A stretch of DNA of 64,000 nt from Paenibacillus sp. JQZ6Y-1. GTDB lineage: Bacteria > Bacillota > Bacilli > Paenibacillales > Paenibacillaceae. A program made the position numbers and the translations under genes. Position 1 is the first letter of the stretch; each line of letters opens with the position of its first letter. This document shows positions 7,480 to 17,070 of the stretch, one piece after another. The notes beneath the pieces are model-generated. The model was not told the DNA's origin. It saw only the letters and a program-made list of their open reading frames with translations, and did not search any database. Location of the stretch: positions 496,001 to 560,000 of the forward strand of contig NZ_JBFDUZ010000002.1 of assembly GCF_040719145.1 (NCBI RefSeq), in the 5' to 3' direction.

Positions 7480-10209
7480 TTATACGGTTTCACCTTTGTT
7501 GGCGCTCTTCATCATTTGACGCAGAACGGTTTGCAGGATACCACCGTTATGGTAGTAATCTACATCCACTGCGCTGTCCAGACGAACGGTAACAGGGAAT
7601 TCAAACGTAGTGCCGTCTTCGCGTGTAGCGGTAACGTTCAGCGTTTGACCCGGTTTTACATCGTTGTTCAGACCGACAATATCGAATACTTCGGTACCAT
7701 TCAGACCCAACTGTTTCCAGCTGTAGCCTTCTTGGAATTGAAGCGGCATAACGCCCATACCCACCAAGTTACTGCGGTGAATACGCTCAAAGCTTTCGGT
7801 AATAACCGCTTTGACACCTAGCAGGAATGTACCTTTGGCTGCCCAGTCACGGGAACTACCTGTACCATACTCTTTACCAGCGATCACGACCAGATTCTGA
7901 CCTTCTGCTTGGTAACGCATGGAGGCATCGTAAATGGACATCACTTCGTCGGTTGGCAGATACTTCGTTACGCCGCCCTCTGTGCCCGGAGCCACTTGGT
8001 TACGGATACGAATGTTGGCAAATGTACCGCGCATCATAACTTCATGGTTACCACGACGGGAGCCGTAGGAATTGAAGTCTTTGCGTTCTACATTGTGCTC
8101 TTTCAGATACTGACCTGCTGGCGAAGATGGCGAAATGTTACCCGCTGGCGAGATGTGGTCAGTTGTTACGGAATCGCCCATCAGCGCGAGTACGCGTGCA
8201 TGGCGGATATCTTGAATGTCGTTCATGCCTTTTGCCACGCTTTCGAAGAATGGCGGGTTCTGGATGTACGTGGAATTCGGGTCCCATTCGTACAGTTCGC
8301 CCTGTGGTACAGGGATATCGTTCCAGCGTTTGTTGGCAGTGAAGACATTTTCGTAACGGCTGCGGAACATTTCAGGGCTGATCGACAGACCGATCGCATC
8401 GCGAATTTCCTTCGCTGTTGGCCAGATGTCTTTCAGATAAACTGGCTCGCCTTGTGGATCATGTCCGATTGGATCGTTTGTCAGGTCAATGTCGACTGTA
8501 CCAGCAAGCGCGTAGGCTACAACGAGCGGTGGCGAAGCCAGATAGTTCATTTTCACCTGAGCATGGACACGACCTTCAAAGTTACGGTTACCGGACAGCA
8601 CGGAAGCAACGGTCAGATCGTTATCTGCAATCGCTTGGCTTACTTCGTCTGGCAATGGACCGGAGTTACCGATACATGTTGCACAGCCGTAACCAGCAAG
8701 GTAGAAGCCGAGTTGTTCCAGTGATTTGTCGACGCCGGCTTTTTGCAGATACTCGGTAACAACCAAGGAGCCTGGAGTCAGACTTGTTTTCACATAACCT
8801 GGTACAGTCAGACCGCGTTCGACTGCTTTTTTAGCAAGCAGACCTGCGCCGATCATAACGCTTGGGTTAGAGGTGTTCGTACAGCTAGTGATCGCTGCAA
8901 TGACAACTGCGCCTGCGCCCATTTCGCTTGTTTTGCCGTTAGGATGTTGAACTTTGATCTTCTCGGCAATTTTTGCGTCGGACAGACCGTAGCCGCCGGA
9001 TTCAACCGGTGTGCGGATCGCTGTATTGTAGCTCAGTTTCATATCAGTCAGTTCGATACGGTCTTGTGGACGTTTTGGACCTGCAAGACTCGGTACAACG
9101 GAAGCCAGATCCAGCTCGATTACATCGCTAAATACCGGATCAGGAGTTTCAGCTGTACGGAACATGTTTTGTGCTTTGTAGTAAGCTTCTACCAGTTCTA
9201 CTTGGTCATCAGCACGACCTGTGTTGCGCAGGTAGAACAGCGTTTCGTCATCGACAGGGAAGAAACCGATTGTTGCGCCGTACTCTGGAGCCATGTTGGC
9301 AACTGTCGCACGGTCAGCCAGACTGATGTTGCCCAGACCCGGACCGTAGAACTCAACGAATTTGCCGACAACGCCTTTTTTACGCAGCATTTCGGTAACA
9401 GTCAGCGCGAGGTCGGTTGCAGTTGCACCTTCGCTCAGGCTACCTGTCAGTTTGAAGCCGATAACTTCAGGCATAACGAAGTACAGCGGTTGACCGAGCA
9501 TACCAGCTTCGGCTTCGATACCGCCGACACCCCAGCCGACAACGCCCAGACCGTTGATCATGGTCGTGTGGGAGTCTGTACCAACGAGGGAATCTGGGAA
9601 TACTTGCGTTTCGCCGTCAACTGTTTTGGTTGCTGCGACGGAAGCCAGATACTCCAAGTTTACTTGGTGAACGATACCAGTGGATGGAGGTACAGCACGG
9701 AAATTATCAAATGCCGTTTGCGCCCAACGCAGGAAACGGTAACGCTCTTCGTTACGTTCAAATTCAACATTTACGTTATATTCAAGTGCATCCGGTGTAC
9801 CGAACGCATCTACCATGACGGAGTGGTCAATAACCAGGTCAACCGGTACAAGCGGGTTGATCTGCTTCGGATCGCCGCCCTGACTTTTTACAAAATCGCG
9901 CATAGCTGCCAGATCGACAACGACAGGTACGCCAGTGAAATCCTGCAATACGATACGTGCAGGGATAAATGGAATCTCTTTTTCCTCACGGCCTTCAGCC
10001 CATCCCGCGAGTTGTTTTACATGCTCCTCAGTGATCGCGTGTCCATCGAATTGACGAACAGCTGCTTCCAGCAATACGCGAATGGAGAATGGAAGCTTAT
10101 CAATGCTGGAAAACCCTTGCTCTTTCAGCGCTTCAAGGCTGAAATAACGGTAACTTTTGTCTTTCACTTTCAGTTCACGGCCAACGGAAAATGAATCTTT
10201 AACGGACAT
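7480..10209 (-). CDS. citB: Aconitate hydratase A
   Basis: A 909-residue aconitase, the same length as Bacillus CitB, interconverting citrate and isocitrate in the TCA cycle. The [4Fe-4S] ligands are Cys443 (in Thr-Ser-Cys-Thr-Asn) and Cys509/Cys512 (in Tyr-Gly-Cys-Ala-Thr-Cys-Ile-Gly). The C-terminal swivel domain with Ser-Ser-Arg-Asp-Trp-Ala is present. In Bacillus the apo-protein also binds RNA; conservation of length and architecture allows that here but does not show it. It starts at an ATG with AGGAGG upstream, is monocistronic, and ends in the terminator at 7407-7445. A promoter (10363-10391) and an inverted repeat in the leader are described separately. Confidence 0.98.
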   Translation of the reverse strand: MSVKDSFSVGRELKVKDKSYRYFSLEALKEQGFSSIDKLPFSIRVLLEAAVRQFDGHAITEEHVKQLAGWAEGREEKEIPFIPARIVLQDFTGVPVVVDLAAMRDFVKSQGGDPKQINPLVPVDLVIDHSVMVDAFGTPDALEYNVNVEFERNEERYRFLRWAQTAFDNFRAVPPSTGIVHQVNLEYLASVAATKTVDGETQVFPDSLVGTDSHTTMINGLGVVGWGVGGIEAEAGMLGQPLYFVMPEVIGFKLTGSLSEGATATDLALTVTEMLRKKGVVGKFVEFYGPGLGNISLADRATVANMAPEYGATIGFFPVDDETLFYLRNTGRADDQVELVEAYYKAQNMFRTAETPDPVFSDVIELDLASVVPSLAGPKRPQDRIELTDMKLSYNTAIRTPVESGGYGLSDAKIAEKIKVQHPNGKTSEMGAGAVVIAAITSCTNTSNPSVMIGAGLLAKKAVERGLTVPGYVKTSLTPGSLVVTEYLQKAGVDKSLEQLGFYLAGYGCATCIGNSGPLPDEVSQAIADNDLTVASVLSGNRNFEGRVHAQVKMNYLASPPLVVAYALAGTVDIDLTNDPIGHDPQGEPVYLKDIWPTAKEIRDAIGLSISPEMFRSRYENVFTANKRWNDIPVPQGELYEWDPNSTYIQNPPFFESVAKGMNDIQDIRHARVLALMGDSVTTDHISPAGNISPSSPAGQYLKEHNVERKDFNSYGSRRGNHEVMMRGTFANIRIRNQVAPGTEGGVTKYLPTDEVMSIYDASMRYQAEGQNLVVIAGKEYGTGSSRDWAAKGTFLLGVKAVITESFERIHRSNLVGMGVMPLQFQEGYSWKQLGLNGTEVFDIVGLNNDVKPGQTLNVTATREDGTTFEFPVTVRLDSAVDVDYYHNGGILQTVLRQMMKSANKGETV

Positions 10210-10316
10210 AGATGAACCTCCTTGAATGAAATACGGCTTTACAAGTTACAGGAAAAAATAAACATGGGTGAAAAAAGAGTCAATCTGGCGGAAATGATTC
10301 TGGATATACAGAATCT

Positions 10317-10337
10317 AAGTTTCGCAGAGTGAAACTT
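10317..10337. promoter_or_regulatory. Inverted repeat in the citB leader, candidate operator
   Basis: AAGTTTC-7 bases-GAAACTT, perfect 7-base arms. It lies just downstream of the predicted citB promoter, so a bound repressor would block elongation. No match to the CcpC dyad could be made by eye. Confidence 0.4.
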
Positions 10338-10362
10338 GATTTCAAAATTAACCACTACTACA

Positions 10363-10391
10363 AGTATACCGTTTACATGAGGGCGCGTAAA
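10363..10391 (-). promoter_or_regulatory. Predicted sigma-A promoter of citB
   Basis: On the minus strand TTTACG (10386-10391), a 17-base spacer and TATACT (10363-10368). Transcription would begin near 10356 and leave a leader of about 147 bases. Confidence 0.55.
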
Positions 10392-10438
10392 GTTATTTTT
10401 GGGAAGAAATTGGGATTCTATGGTTGATAAAACCTATA

Positions 10439-10483
10439 AAACAAAAACAAGTTCCTCATTCGCTGGGAACTTGTTTTTGTTTT
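10439..10483 (-). terminator. Terminator after the DUF3139-like gene
   Basis: Long A-rich/T-rich arms around GTTCC/GGAAC with a 9- to 10-base loop. On the minus strand it closes the DUF3139-like unit before the citB promoter, and its symmetry allows bidirectional action. Confidence 0.75.
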
Positions 10484-10655
10484 GCAGATTGGATGTGGAT
10501 ATAGAAAGCGGATCAGTCGCATAGGATGTGTAGATCGGTTGTTTGAGTATATCTGCATTATTCGTCTGCTTCTTTATATATGTAGAATAGTATCTGTTCA
10601 TGGGTAGATTACGGTTGAAGAGGCTATATTCATGGAAAAGGATACAACATCGTTT

Positions 10656-11024
10656 CTATTGATCTCCATGAACATGCTTGTTATTCCGCGTCTGACCATT
10701 CAAAATTTGCTCATTCCCATCAATATGATACTCGTATACATTTTGCGGCTCGTCTTTAAATACAACCATAGCAGCATACGCATCCTTGTCCGTTTTGAAC
10801 GAGTACGCACCTTCCACACTTGCGATGTCATCCGTTGTATAGCCTTTTTTCTCTACCAGATATTGCTTCACTTCATGCGCTACCGCGTATGTTTTAAACG
10901 GATTGCCATGCAGACCTACATATACGGCGGACGAACCGATTATCACCACGGCAGCCAATCCACCGAGAAAAGGAATCAGCCCCTTCGGAATGTCATACTC
11001 TTCTTTCCATGTTTTCCAGCTCAT
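10656..11024 (-). CDS. DUF3139-like small membrane protein
   Basis: A 122-residue protein with a short cytoplasmic start, one membrane helix (about residues 16-38) and an outside domain of about 85 residues. The segment Val-Lys-Gln-Tyr-Leu-Val-Glu-Lys-Lys-Gly-Tyr followed by a Phe-Lys-Asp-Glu-Pro motif resembles the DUF3139 family of small Bacillota membrane proteins of unknown role. The start at 11024 is set by GGAGGTGAT just upstream; the longer reading from 11153 has no ribosome site. It forms a single-gene unit with its own terminator. Confidence 0.65.
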   Translation of the reverse strand: MSWKTWKEEYDIPKGLIPFLGGLAAVVIIGSSAVYVGLHGNPFKTYAVAHEVKQYLVEKKGYTTDDIASVEGAYSFKTDKDAYAAMVVFKDEPQNVYEYHIDGNEQILNGQTRNNKHVHGDQ

Positions 11025-11337
11025 TTGCCAATCACCTCCTATGTAAATGGTACAAAAAGCTTGGTTCTTATTGCAACTTTTGCCATGATCCTGCTCCACC
11101 AAAGGGAAGATGAAGGATGCTGTTTGCGTTGCGAAGGTCTTCGTTTCTTCCATTCCTTCCAGTTCATTTTGGCAAAAACAGGGTGGAGTGTAGGGAGTCG
11201 GGTAAATAATAGAATATGCTGATCCAACACTATATGCTCACCCTATAGTCAAATCTCAGATTATAAGATTCGGTAGGCAATCTCCAATCTCTTTTCTATC
11301 CATTCCTCATGACATAAAAGGAAGCGGAGGCGCACAG

Positions 11338-12558
11338 ATGCAGCAAGCAACTCGGATGAATGATCAAGACAAGCGGCATGGATTGACCGCATTGCTTCCA
11401 TATATCGTCGCAGCCGTCATCGCTCGTGGAGCGGACGCAGGCGCTGGAGTCGGGCTGGTGCTGTTAGCTTCATCGAATCAGCAATTGGCGCATCCGCAGC
11501 TAACTGGCGCGCTGCTGGCAGCAGCCTTAACCGCGCCGCATGTGCTAGGACCGTTAACCGCTCGCTTATTGGATCGGGCAAACGATCAGCGGCGTGTGCT
11601 GGCTGCTGCTTCGCTATTATACGGATTGTTCGTGCTGCTCACTGCTTGCACGGTTGGACAGATTCCGTTGTTCGTTTCGATTGTATTTGCTGCTTGTGCA
11701 GGGCTGTGTGGTCCGTTACTGACTGGTGGACTCAGCAGTGTGCTGTCGGGATTGGTGCAGGGAGATGAGCAGCAGCAGCGCCGTGCGGAAAGCTGGGATG
11801 CACTCACGTATGGCATTAGTGGTACACTTGGGCCAGCAGCGGTGGCAGTGATAGCGACGATGTTCAGTCCGCTACTGGCGCTAATTCTGCTCTCGGTAAG
11901 TGTGCTGGTGGCGGTAGTGCTGATTCTCTGGCTACCTTTGCAAAGGCGAGATCCACATACCAAGGAGAGTGCCGTATCATCGGAGCAAGGTGTATTCCAT
12001 ATTTTGCTGCATACAGGACCGCTGCGACGAGCGATTATAGTGATGATGGCGGCGGCATTTCCGGGTGGGGCGATCTCTGTCATCGCCGTTGCTTTTGCCT
12101 CAGCGCAGTTGGGAAATTCGGCAGGCGGTGGCTGGCTGGTAGCAGCGTTTGGGCTGGGGAATCTGGCGGGATCGCTGTTGCTGACGCTGTTTCCGCTACG
12201 TGGAGAGCCGGAGCGTAATATGCTGCTGTATACAGCGCTGGTGGCGGTTGCCTTTGGCATTTGTGCATTGGCGGCACAGACGTATGTGGCGCTGCTATTG
12301 GCATTGGCGGTGGCTGGTGCGGCGAATGCGCCGTTTTTTGCAGCGACGCTCGGTGTGCGGTCGAATTACGCGCCGGATCATGTGCGAGGGCAGGTATTTA
12401 CAGGGATGGCAGGCTTTAAAATTGCCAGCAGCTCAGCAGGCACAGCGCTTGCGGGTGTGTTGACTGGATTCGGTGCGCCATTGCTGCTGCTTGCTGGCGG
12501 TATTGTGGTTGGTGTGGCATATGGCTATGCGCTGCTGGATCGGAAAAGGAGCAAGTAA
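11338..12558 (+). CDS. Major facilitator superfamily transporter
   Basis: A 406-residue membrane protein with about twelve hydrophobic helices and a cytoplasmic loop near residue 200 rich in charged residues, typical of MFS drug/metabolite exporters. The conserved loop-2 motif is degenerate (Asp-Arg-Ala-Asn-Asp-Gln-Arg-Arg). Substrate unknown. The ATG follows GGAGGCGCACAG. The gene is convergent with the AT-rich RiPP cluster, with only seven bases between the stop codons and no terminator visible between them. Its base composition is that of the chromosome, so it marks the left edge of the island and is probably not part of it. Confidence 0.85.
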   Translation: MQQATRMNDQDKRHGLTALLPYIVAAVIARGADAGAGVGLVLLASSNQQLAHPQLTGALLAAALTAPHVLGPLTARLLDRANDQRRVLAAASLLYGLFVLLTACTVGQIPLFVSIVFAACAGLCGPLLTGGLSSVLSGLVQGDEQQQRRAESWDALTYGISGTLGPAAVAVIATMFSPLLALILLSVSVLVAVVLILWLPLQRRDPHTKESAVSSEQGVFHILLHTGPLRRAIIVMMAAAFPGGAISVIAVAFASAQLGNSAGGGWLVAAFGLGNLAGSLLLTLFPLRGEPERNMLLYTALVAVAFGICALAAQTYVALLLALAVAGAANAPFFAATLGVRSNYAPDHVRGQVFTGMAGFKIASSSAGTALAGVLTGFGAPLLLLAGGIVVGVAYGYALLDRKRSK

Positions 12559-12565
12559 GAATTAT

Positions 12566-13285
12566 TTACTGAGAGTCAGAATGAATCATATGATAAAATG
12601 CCATATCAGGATCATCACTATCATAGTAATCTAAAAATTCTTGGTAAGTACCTTGGAACTCAAATTCTCCATGATGAAGTAAATGCAACTTACAAGGATA
12701 GTTTTTAAGCTCATGTAGTGTATGTGTTGAAAGCAAAACTATCTTTTCAGGATCATTAACCAGCTTTGTAATTCTATTTAGTACACGTACTCGAGCTTCA
12801 GGATCTACACCTGAAGTAGGTTCATCAAAAATATAAAATTTCCTTTTAATTAAAGTTATAGCTAGTATGCTTAGATATCTACGCTCACCTATAGACATAT
12901 TTCCGTATTTAGTATTCCAAATATGATTCATGAAGTTGACTTCATTTTTACTCATATCTTCATCAGTATAAGGTTCATTTTTTATTTTTAAATTACTAGA
13001 AATATCAGTATATAAAAAGAAGCGAAATAAATCTTTTCCAGTTAAAGTGGTTGGGAAAAATAATCCCTGTAATTGATAAATAATATCTTTATCAGAAGGC
13101 AAACCAGTTATAGTTCCTTCTGTTCTAATTATACGAGTTAAAATATCAAAGAGTGTTGTTTTTCCAGCTCCATTTTTTCCAATTACTACATTAATGACAC
13201 CAGGACAAAAAGTTACTGATATGTTTTTCAGTATATGATGAGGGGAATTTTCATATTTATAACTCAAATTATCTATAGTTATCAT
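12566..13285 (-). CDS. ABC transporter ATP-binding protein of the RiPP cluster
   Basis: A 239-residue ATPase with Walker A Gly-Lys-Asn-Gly-Ala-Gly-Lys-Thr (residues 36-43), a signature Met-Ser-Ile-Gly-Glu-Arg-Arg (130-136), Walker B Tyr-Ile-Phe-Asp-Glu-Pro (151-156) and the switch His in Leu-Ser-Thr-His-Thr. With the permease encoded just upstream it should export the modified peptide, and such pairs often also give self-immunity (as McbEF do for microcin B17). The ATG at 13285 was chosen because AAAGGAG precedes it and the following Met-Ile-Thr-Ile-Asp-Asn-Leu is the normal domain start; a longer reading to 13384 overlaps the permease gene. Last gene of the cluster. Confidence 0.9.
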   Translation of the reverse strand: MITIDNLSYKYENSPHHILKNISVTFCPGVINVVIGKNGAGKTTLFDILTRIIRTEGTITGLPSDKDIIYQLQGLFFPTTLTGKDLFRFFLYTDISSNLKIKNEPYTDEDMSKNEVNFMNHIWNTKYGNMSIGERRYLSILAITLIKRKFYIFDEPTSGVDPEARVRVLNRITKLVNDPEKIVLLSTHTLHELKNYPCKLHLLHHGEFEFQGTYQEFLDYYDSDDPDMAFYHMIHSDSQ

Positions 13286-13302
13286 GCTGTAAACTCCTTT
13301 AT

Positions 13303-14082
13303 TTAAGTGCGTTGAGTAATAGATGATACTTTTATATATGGCATAGATAATATTCCTATAAGTAAGTAGACAATCAATATACATATGATTAGCGGGAGTG
13401 AGTGTACTGGAATTGAAGTTTGAATGATTAAATTAGATAATTCAAAAATAAATTGTCGTATAACTTCTAATGGATTAAAAATAAGCATTATAATTTGGAT
13501 TGTGTCTGGCAATTTAAAGTTATTTGCAGATATTAAAAAGAAACATAGTATAATTATGTTTAATATTGTAATTAATGATTCTTGTTTAATTGGCAAGAGA
13601 AGTAAGCTAAGAAAAAATAATGATAAAGGTAAAGCTGTAATTAGAACTACTAAAAGTACAACTGAGATAAGCATTACAAATTCAATAGGATCTCTTATAA
13701 AGATTATACCTATAAAGCCTGAAAATATAAGGCATGCCATAATCATTGTTATTATTTGTGTTAGAACTTGAGCCCATATAACGATATACTTAGATCCTGA
13801 AATGAACTTAAATACTTTAAAAGCACCTGTCTCACGTAGACGAATCAAACTTACTGAAGCATCGAGGGAAAGTACAAAAATAATATATGCTACAAAAACA
13901 CTAAATTGAAAATAGAATTCTCCACTCTCAGGTTTGTTTAAAAACCAACTATAGTGTGAGAAGAAAAAGAGTGCAGTAGGTAATATTAGATACCATAAAA
14001 AAGTGATTTTACTACTTATAATCATTTTGAAAAAGAGTATTATATATTCTTTTAATACTCTTTGATAAATATAAGCTTTCAT
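13303..14082 (-). CDS. ABC-2 type permease of the RiPP cluster
   Basis: A 259-residue protein with six hydrophobic segments (starting near residues 25, 55, 100, 135, 170 and 235) and the layout of ABC-2 permeases such as McbE. It should form the membrane channel with the adjacent ATPase. The ATG at 14082 has GGAG eight bases upstream, and that ribosome site overlaps the stop of the preceding YcaO gene, so translation is coupled to the modification enzymes. Codon use is very AT-rich, like the rest of the island. Confidence 0.88.
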   Translation of the reverse strand: MKAYIYQRVLKEYIILFFKMIISSKITFLWYLILPTALFFFSHYSWFLNKPESGEFYFQFSVFVAYIIFVLSLDASVSLIRLRETGAFKVFKFISGSKYIVIWAQVLTQIITMIMACLIFSGFIGIIFIRDPIEFVMLISVVLLVVLITALPLSLFFLSLLLLPIKQESLITILNIIILCFFLISANNFKLPDTIQIIMLIFNPLEVIRQFIFELSNLIIQTSIPVHSLPLIICILIVYLLIGILSMPYIKVSSITQRT

Positions 14083-14094
14083 AAAATTAATCTC

Positions 14095-15192
14095 CTAACC
14101 AAAAGGAATAGTTTGATAAATATTTGGGTATGTTGTTGATTTCATTTTTTTTAAAAAAGGAATGCTTTCTGGATTGATTGTTTTTGTATGCATATGTGGA
14201 AATCCTTTAGTAGTTAAAACTTTAATTATTTTTGTATTTATATTTAAAAAAACAGGAGGAATATAACAAACTATAAAGTCTAAGCCGATATCTTCAAAAA
14301 TTTCTTTGGTTATCTTTTGTAAACTCATTTTTCTATAGGATTGATATAAATTAAAGTTGTCGATAGGTAAACTATTATCAATTAAATAACTGAATTGTTT
14401 TACGAATTCTTTTGTATCTAATTTTTTGAAAAAGTAATTACCATAATAGTAGGGATCATTTTCTGATAGTTCCTCATATTCACTTCCCTCTTGTTCGACT
14501 GTTATATATTGAAATAATTCTAGCAAAGCTCCTTTGATTGCATCAGAATAGTTCCAACCAGCGCTTACTCCAGTGCCTTTAGTAAATTGCCCATATCCTA
14601 AACATACAATTACTTTTACAGATTTATGTAAGGATATATCAAAAAAATGCAAATGATTTGTATATTTTTGCGCAATAGAGATTAATTTCTTTAAGGTGTA
14701 ATCTTTTTCGATTTTATTTAATTCGATTTTTTTTCCGGCTGATTTGGTTAACCAATTATAAATTAAGGATTGTCGTTCAAAACATTCCAAAAAACCTGAA
14801 TTTATAGAAGAATCAGAATCAACATGACTGGCCAAACCACAACTATCATTAAAGAAATCCTCTGTTTTATAATCTTTGAATACAGAAGATTTAAAAGATA
14901 AAAGAATGCGATGGATTGGAATAGCTTGTATGTCTCCAGTAGCAAGGTTGATTCCTTGTATATTTTTAGTAGTAAAGCGATTATTATTTGTAAATAAAGA
15001 AATCCGTTCTAAATGCTCTCCTATTGCTGCTTTTATGGTGTTTTTTAAATGAATATTAGAAGCAGAGGCCACAACACCATGTTCTTCAAATGGGACAATT
15101 TCACATGTTTTCATTGATTCACGAAAGAGACTTCTTGTAACATGCATATGGTTTAAAATAAAAGGTGTTCCAATATTCGGTGTCAAATACAT
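14095..15192 (-). CDS. YcaO-domain protein 2 (predicted cyclodehydratase or other ATP-dependent amide-modifying enzyme)
   Basis: A 365-residue YcaO protein. YcaO enzymes use ATP to activate a backbone amide, usually to form azolines from Cys, Ser or Thr. The three glutamate-bearing ATP-site helices are visible: Glu59/Glu62-Arg63, Cys-Gly-Leu-Ala-Ser-His followed by Glu136/Glu139-Arg140, and Glu225. The C-terminus ends Thr-Ile-Pro-Phe-Gly, a degenerate form of the Pro-rich end of many azole-forming YcaOs. ATG at 15192 (AAGGAG upstream) was preferred to 15225, which lies inside the previous gene. It is a full paralogue of the neighbouring YcaO, so it may form a mixed complex with it, act on other residues, or make a different bond (bottromycin clusters also have two YcaOs). 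No TfuA partner for thioamidation is present. Confidence 0.85.
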   Translation of the reverse strand: MYLTPNIGTPFILNHMHVTRSLFRESMKTCEIVPFEEHGVVASASNIHLKNTIKAAIGEHLERISLFTNNNRFTTKNIQGINLATGDIQAIPIHRILLSFKSSVFKDYKTEDFFNDSCGLASHVDSDSSINSGFLECFERQSLIYNWLTKSAGKKIELNKIEKDYTLKKLISIAQKYTNHLHFFDISLHKSVKVIVCLGYGQFTKGTGVSAGWNYSDAIKGALLELFQYITVEQEGSEYEELSENDPYYYGNYFFKKLDTKEFVKQFSYLIDNSLPIDNFNLYQSYRKMSLQKITKEIFEDIGLDFIVCYIPPVFLNINTKIIKVLTTKGFPHMHTKTINPESIPFLKKMKSTTYPNIYQTIPFG

Positions 15193-15209
15193 ATTAGCTC
15201 TCCTTAATG

Positions 15210-16256
15210 TTAAGTGACTATACAATCTGGTATTTTAGCCATTTGTTCACTTTTTAAATTTATAGTATAAACATTCATAGGATTATTTAGATTTATGTTT
15301 TTTTTAGAAGGAATGTGATTATACATATATGGTGAGAAAATCTTAATACATTTTAAATGCTTTGAAATGCACTGTGTCAGTGGAATTAAATAAATCTTTT
15401 CAATCCATGGTGGCAAAGTATCTAATAAATCAGGTATATGCTTATTTTGACTTTTGTAGGAGAAAATCTGATTTATTTCTTTTGCTGTAGGAAATTGATT
15501 TAGATAGGTAAGAATATTTTCTGGGGATTCTGAATAAGTCCTATAATCAGAATCATTTCGATAAAACAGAAGTAATGATTCATTTTTCCAAAGTAGTAAA
15601 TAAGCTTCGTTGAAAGAATGTTGTAATGCTTCTTCAAAACAAAAAGAAGACCCTACACCACTGCTAACTATAATGTTTTGATCTATAACGATTGTATAAA
15701 CAATATGAAGTGGGTGAAAAAAATCCGATTCAAAAACCATTAATTTTTTAGTGTTATTTAAATGATTAAAAACAGTATTTTTACTTAATGACTTTACCTC
15801 TTTTAACTGTTGATTCGTAATTCTATGTCCTTTTTTTCCATACCAAAATAAAAACAAAGCATTTTTTTCAATTAATTCTAACAAAGCAGAGTAAATTGCG
15901 GATTTTGATGAGTAATGCGCAGCACTTCCAGTTGTATCGGTAAAAAGGTCTTCTTCTTGATTATACGTAGCATAATTACTATTAAGTACTGCAGGTTTAT
16001 TACTTATTAATTCAAATGCATCAATATATGGTGTGTTATTAATATTTCCAAACATCAATGCTCTTCTTTCAACAATTTCTGAGAATGCTTTTTTAATAGA
16101 TAGCTGTTTATTTATATCAATAGCTGAAGCAGTATCGGGACCAATATATCCATTTTTTACTGTGTTTCCAATTCTACATATTGAAGTGTATATAGAATTC
16201 TCTATAAATTTTGATTGCGGAATATTAAAATGATCCATAAACCTCATATGCAGCAT
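15210..16256 (-). CDS. YcaO-domain protein 1 (predicted azoline-forming cyclodehydratase)
   Basis: A 348-residue YcaO protein. ATP-site residues are recognisable: Glu60/Glu63-Arg64 in Phe-Ser-Glu-Ile-Val-Glu-Arg, the Thr-Gly-Ser-Ala-Ala-His motif (109-114) followed by Glu127/Glu130, and Glu217 in Phe-Asn-Glu-Ala. This is the McbD-type activity that turns Cys or Ser of the precursor into thiazoline or oxazoline, working with the McbB-like partner. The C-terminus lacks the usual Pro-x-Pro-x-Pro ending. The start at 16256 lies just after the stop of the dehydrogenase gene and has an AAGGGA site; the reading from 16283 would overlap that gene and lacks one. Confidence 0.87.
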   Translation of the reverse strand: MLHMRFMDHFNIPQSKFIENSIYTSICRIGNTVKNGYIGPDTASAIDINKQLSIKKAFSEIVERRALMFGNINNTPYIDAFELISNKPAVLNSNYATYNQEEDLFTDTTGSAAHYSSKSAIYSALLELIEKNALFLFWYGKKGHRITNQQLKEVKSLSKNTVFNHLNNTKKLMVFESDFFHPLHIVYTIVIDQNIIVSSGVGSSFCFEEALQHSFNEAYLLLWKNESLLLFYRNDSDYRTYSESPENILTYLNQFPTAKEINQIFSYKSQNKHIPDLLDTLPPWIEKIYLIPLTQCISKHLKCIKIFSPYMYNHIPSKKNINLNNPMNVYTINLKSEQMAKIPDCIVT

Positions 16257-16260
16257 AAAT

Positions 16261-17070
16261 TCACGTCCCTTCGGTATAACCAAACCATTGCAGTAAAGTG
16301 ATGGGGGCTAACTTAACATTTAAACCCGAAAGATAAGTTAATTGGTTATCATTAAAACCTGACCAACTTACTTCTGCTAAATTTGTATCGAATTGATGCA
16401 AACATTCTTTAAAGCATTGTGTCATAGCTCCAATTTCTATTAGTGCATGTCTATAGCCTCTATAACGATATTTGAATAAAGCTTTTCGCATATCTATACT
16501 GTACGCTATACATGTATCTGACAATGTTTCTGTAAACATACAGCAATCTTTTTTAATAAATAATGCTTCTTTCGAAGACCAAGACTTAATTTGCAAAAGT
16601 TGATTACTCTTTTCGTTGTAAGCATAAACACCTGGAAGAGCATAATCTTGTTCTTTAAATATGAGCAATAGAGGCATAACAGGATATAATGCGCCTGCAG
16701 AAGGATATTGTTTAGAGTTGGATGCTTTTCCTCTACCAAATGCATTGTACAAAAGATGAGAAAGATGTTCTAAAGTTAATTGTTTATCTTTAGATAAAGT
16801 TCTATTGCTACTAACTTTATCGTATCTATCGATTGGCAGAAGATTGATTGTATTCTCATAATAACTAGGTAAAGTATCTGTATTCTCAATTGTGTAAGCC
16901 CAGTCCAATACTTCTTCAGAAATGTATTTATGTCTTTTTGAAGCTGCTAAGGTAAAGTTACCTGATTGATGAAATTTACTGACAATATTTTCGATTTTTG
17001 AAGGTAAGTATTTGTACATATAATCTGTAAGAGATCGTTCTACTGTATTAGTATCAAGTTTGTTATTCAT
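16261..17070 (-). CDS. SagB/McbC-like FMN-dependent azoline dehydrogenase
   Basis: A 269-residue nitroreductase-fold enzyme. The family motif Tyr-Pro-Ser-Ala-Gly-Ala-Leu-Tyr-Pro (residues 122-130) and Pro-Gly-Val-Tyr-Ala-Tyr (146-151) are clear. The catalytic Lys-Tyr pair of azoline oxidases is at Lys200-Tyr201, followed by Arg-Gly-Tyr-Arg-His-Ala-Leu-Ile-Glu-Ile-Gly. It would oxidise azolines to aromatic thiazoles or oxazoles with FMN. The ATG at 17070 overlaps the end of the upstream gene by eight bases; the longer reading to 17133 would add a stretch that merely copies the overlap. Confidence 0.9.
   Translation of the reverse strand: MNNKLDTNTVERSLTDYMYKYLPSKIENIVSKFHQSGNFTLAASKRHKYISEEVLDWAYTIENTDTLPSYYENTINLLPIDRYDKVSSNRTLSKDKQLTLEHLSHLLYNAFGRGKASNSKQYPSAGALYPVMPLLLIFKEQDYALPGVYAYNEKSNQLLQIKSWSSKEALFIKKDCCMFTETLSDTCIAYSIDMRKALFKYRYRGYRHALIEIGAMTQCFKECLHQFDTNLAEVSWSGFNDNQLTYLSGLNVKLAPITLLQWFGYTEGT

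Noticed and set aside
8743-10194. 483-codon open frame on the + strand opposite citB
   Set aside because: It mirrors the aconitase gene, is Cys/Phe-rich without domains, and has no ribosome site; it is a shadow of codon bias. The same holds for 7909-8724.
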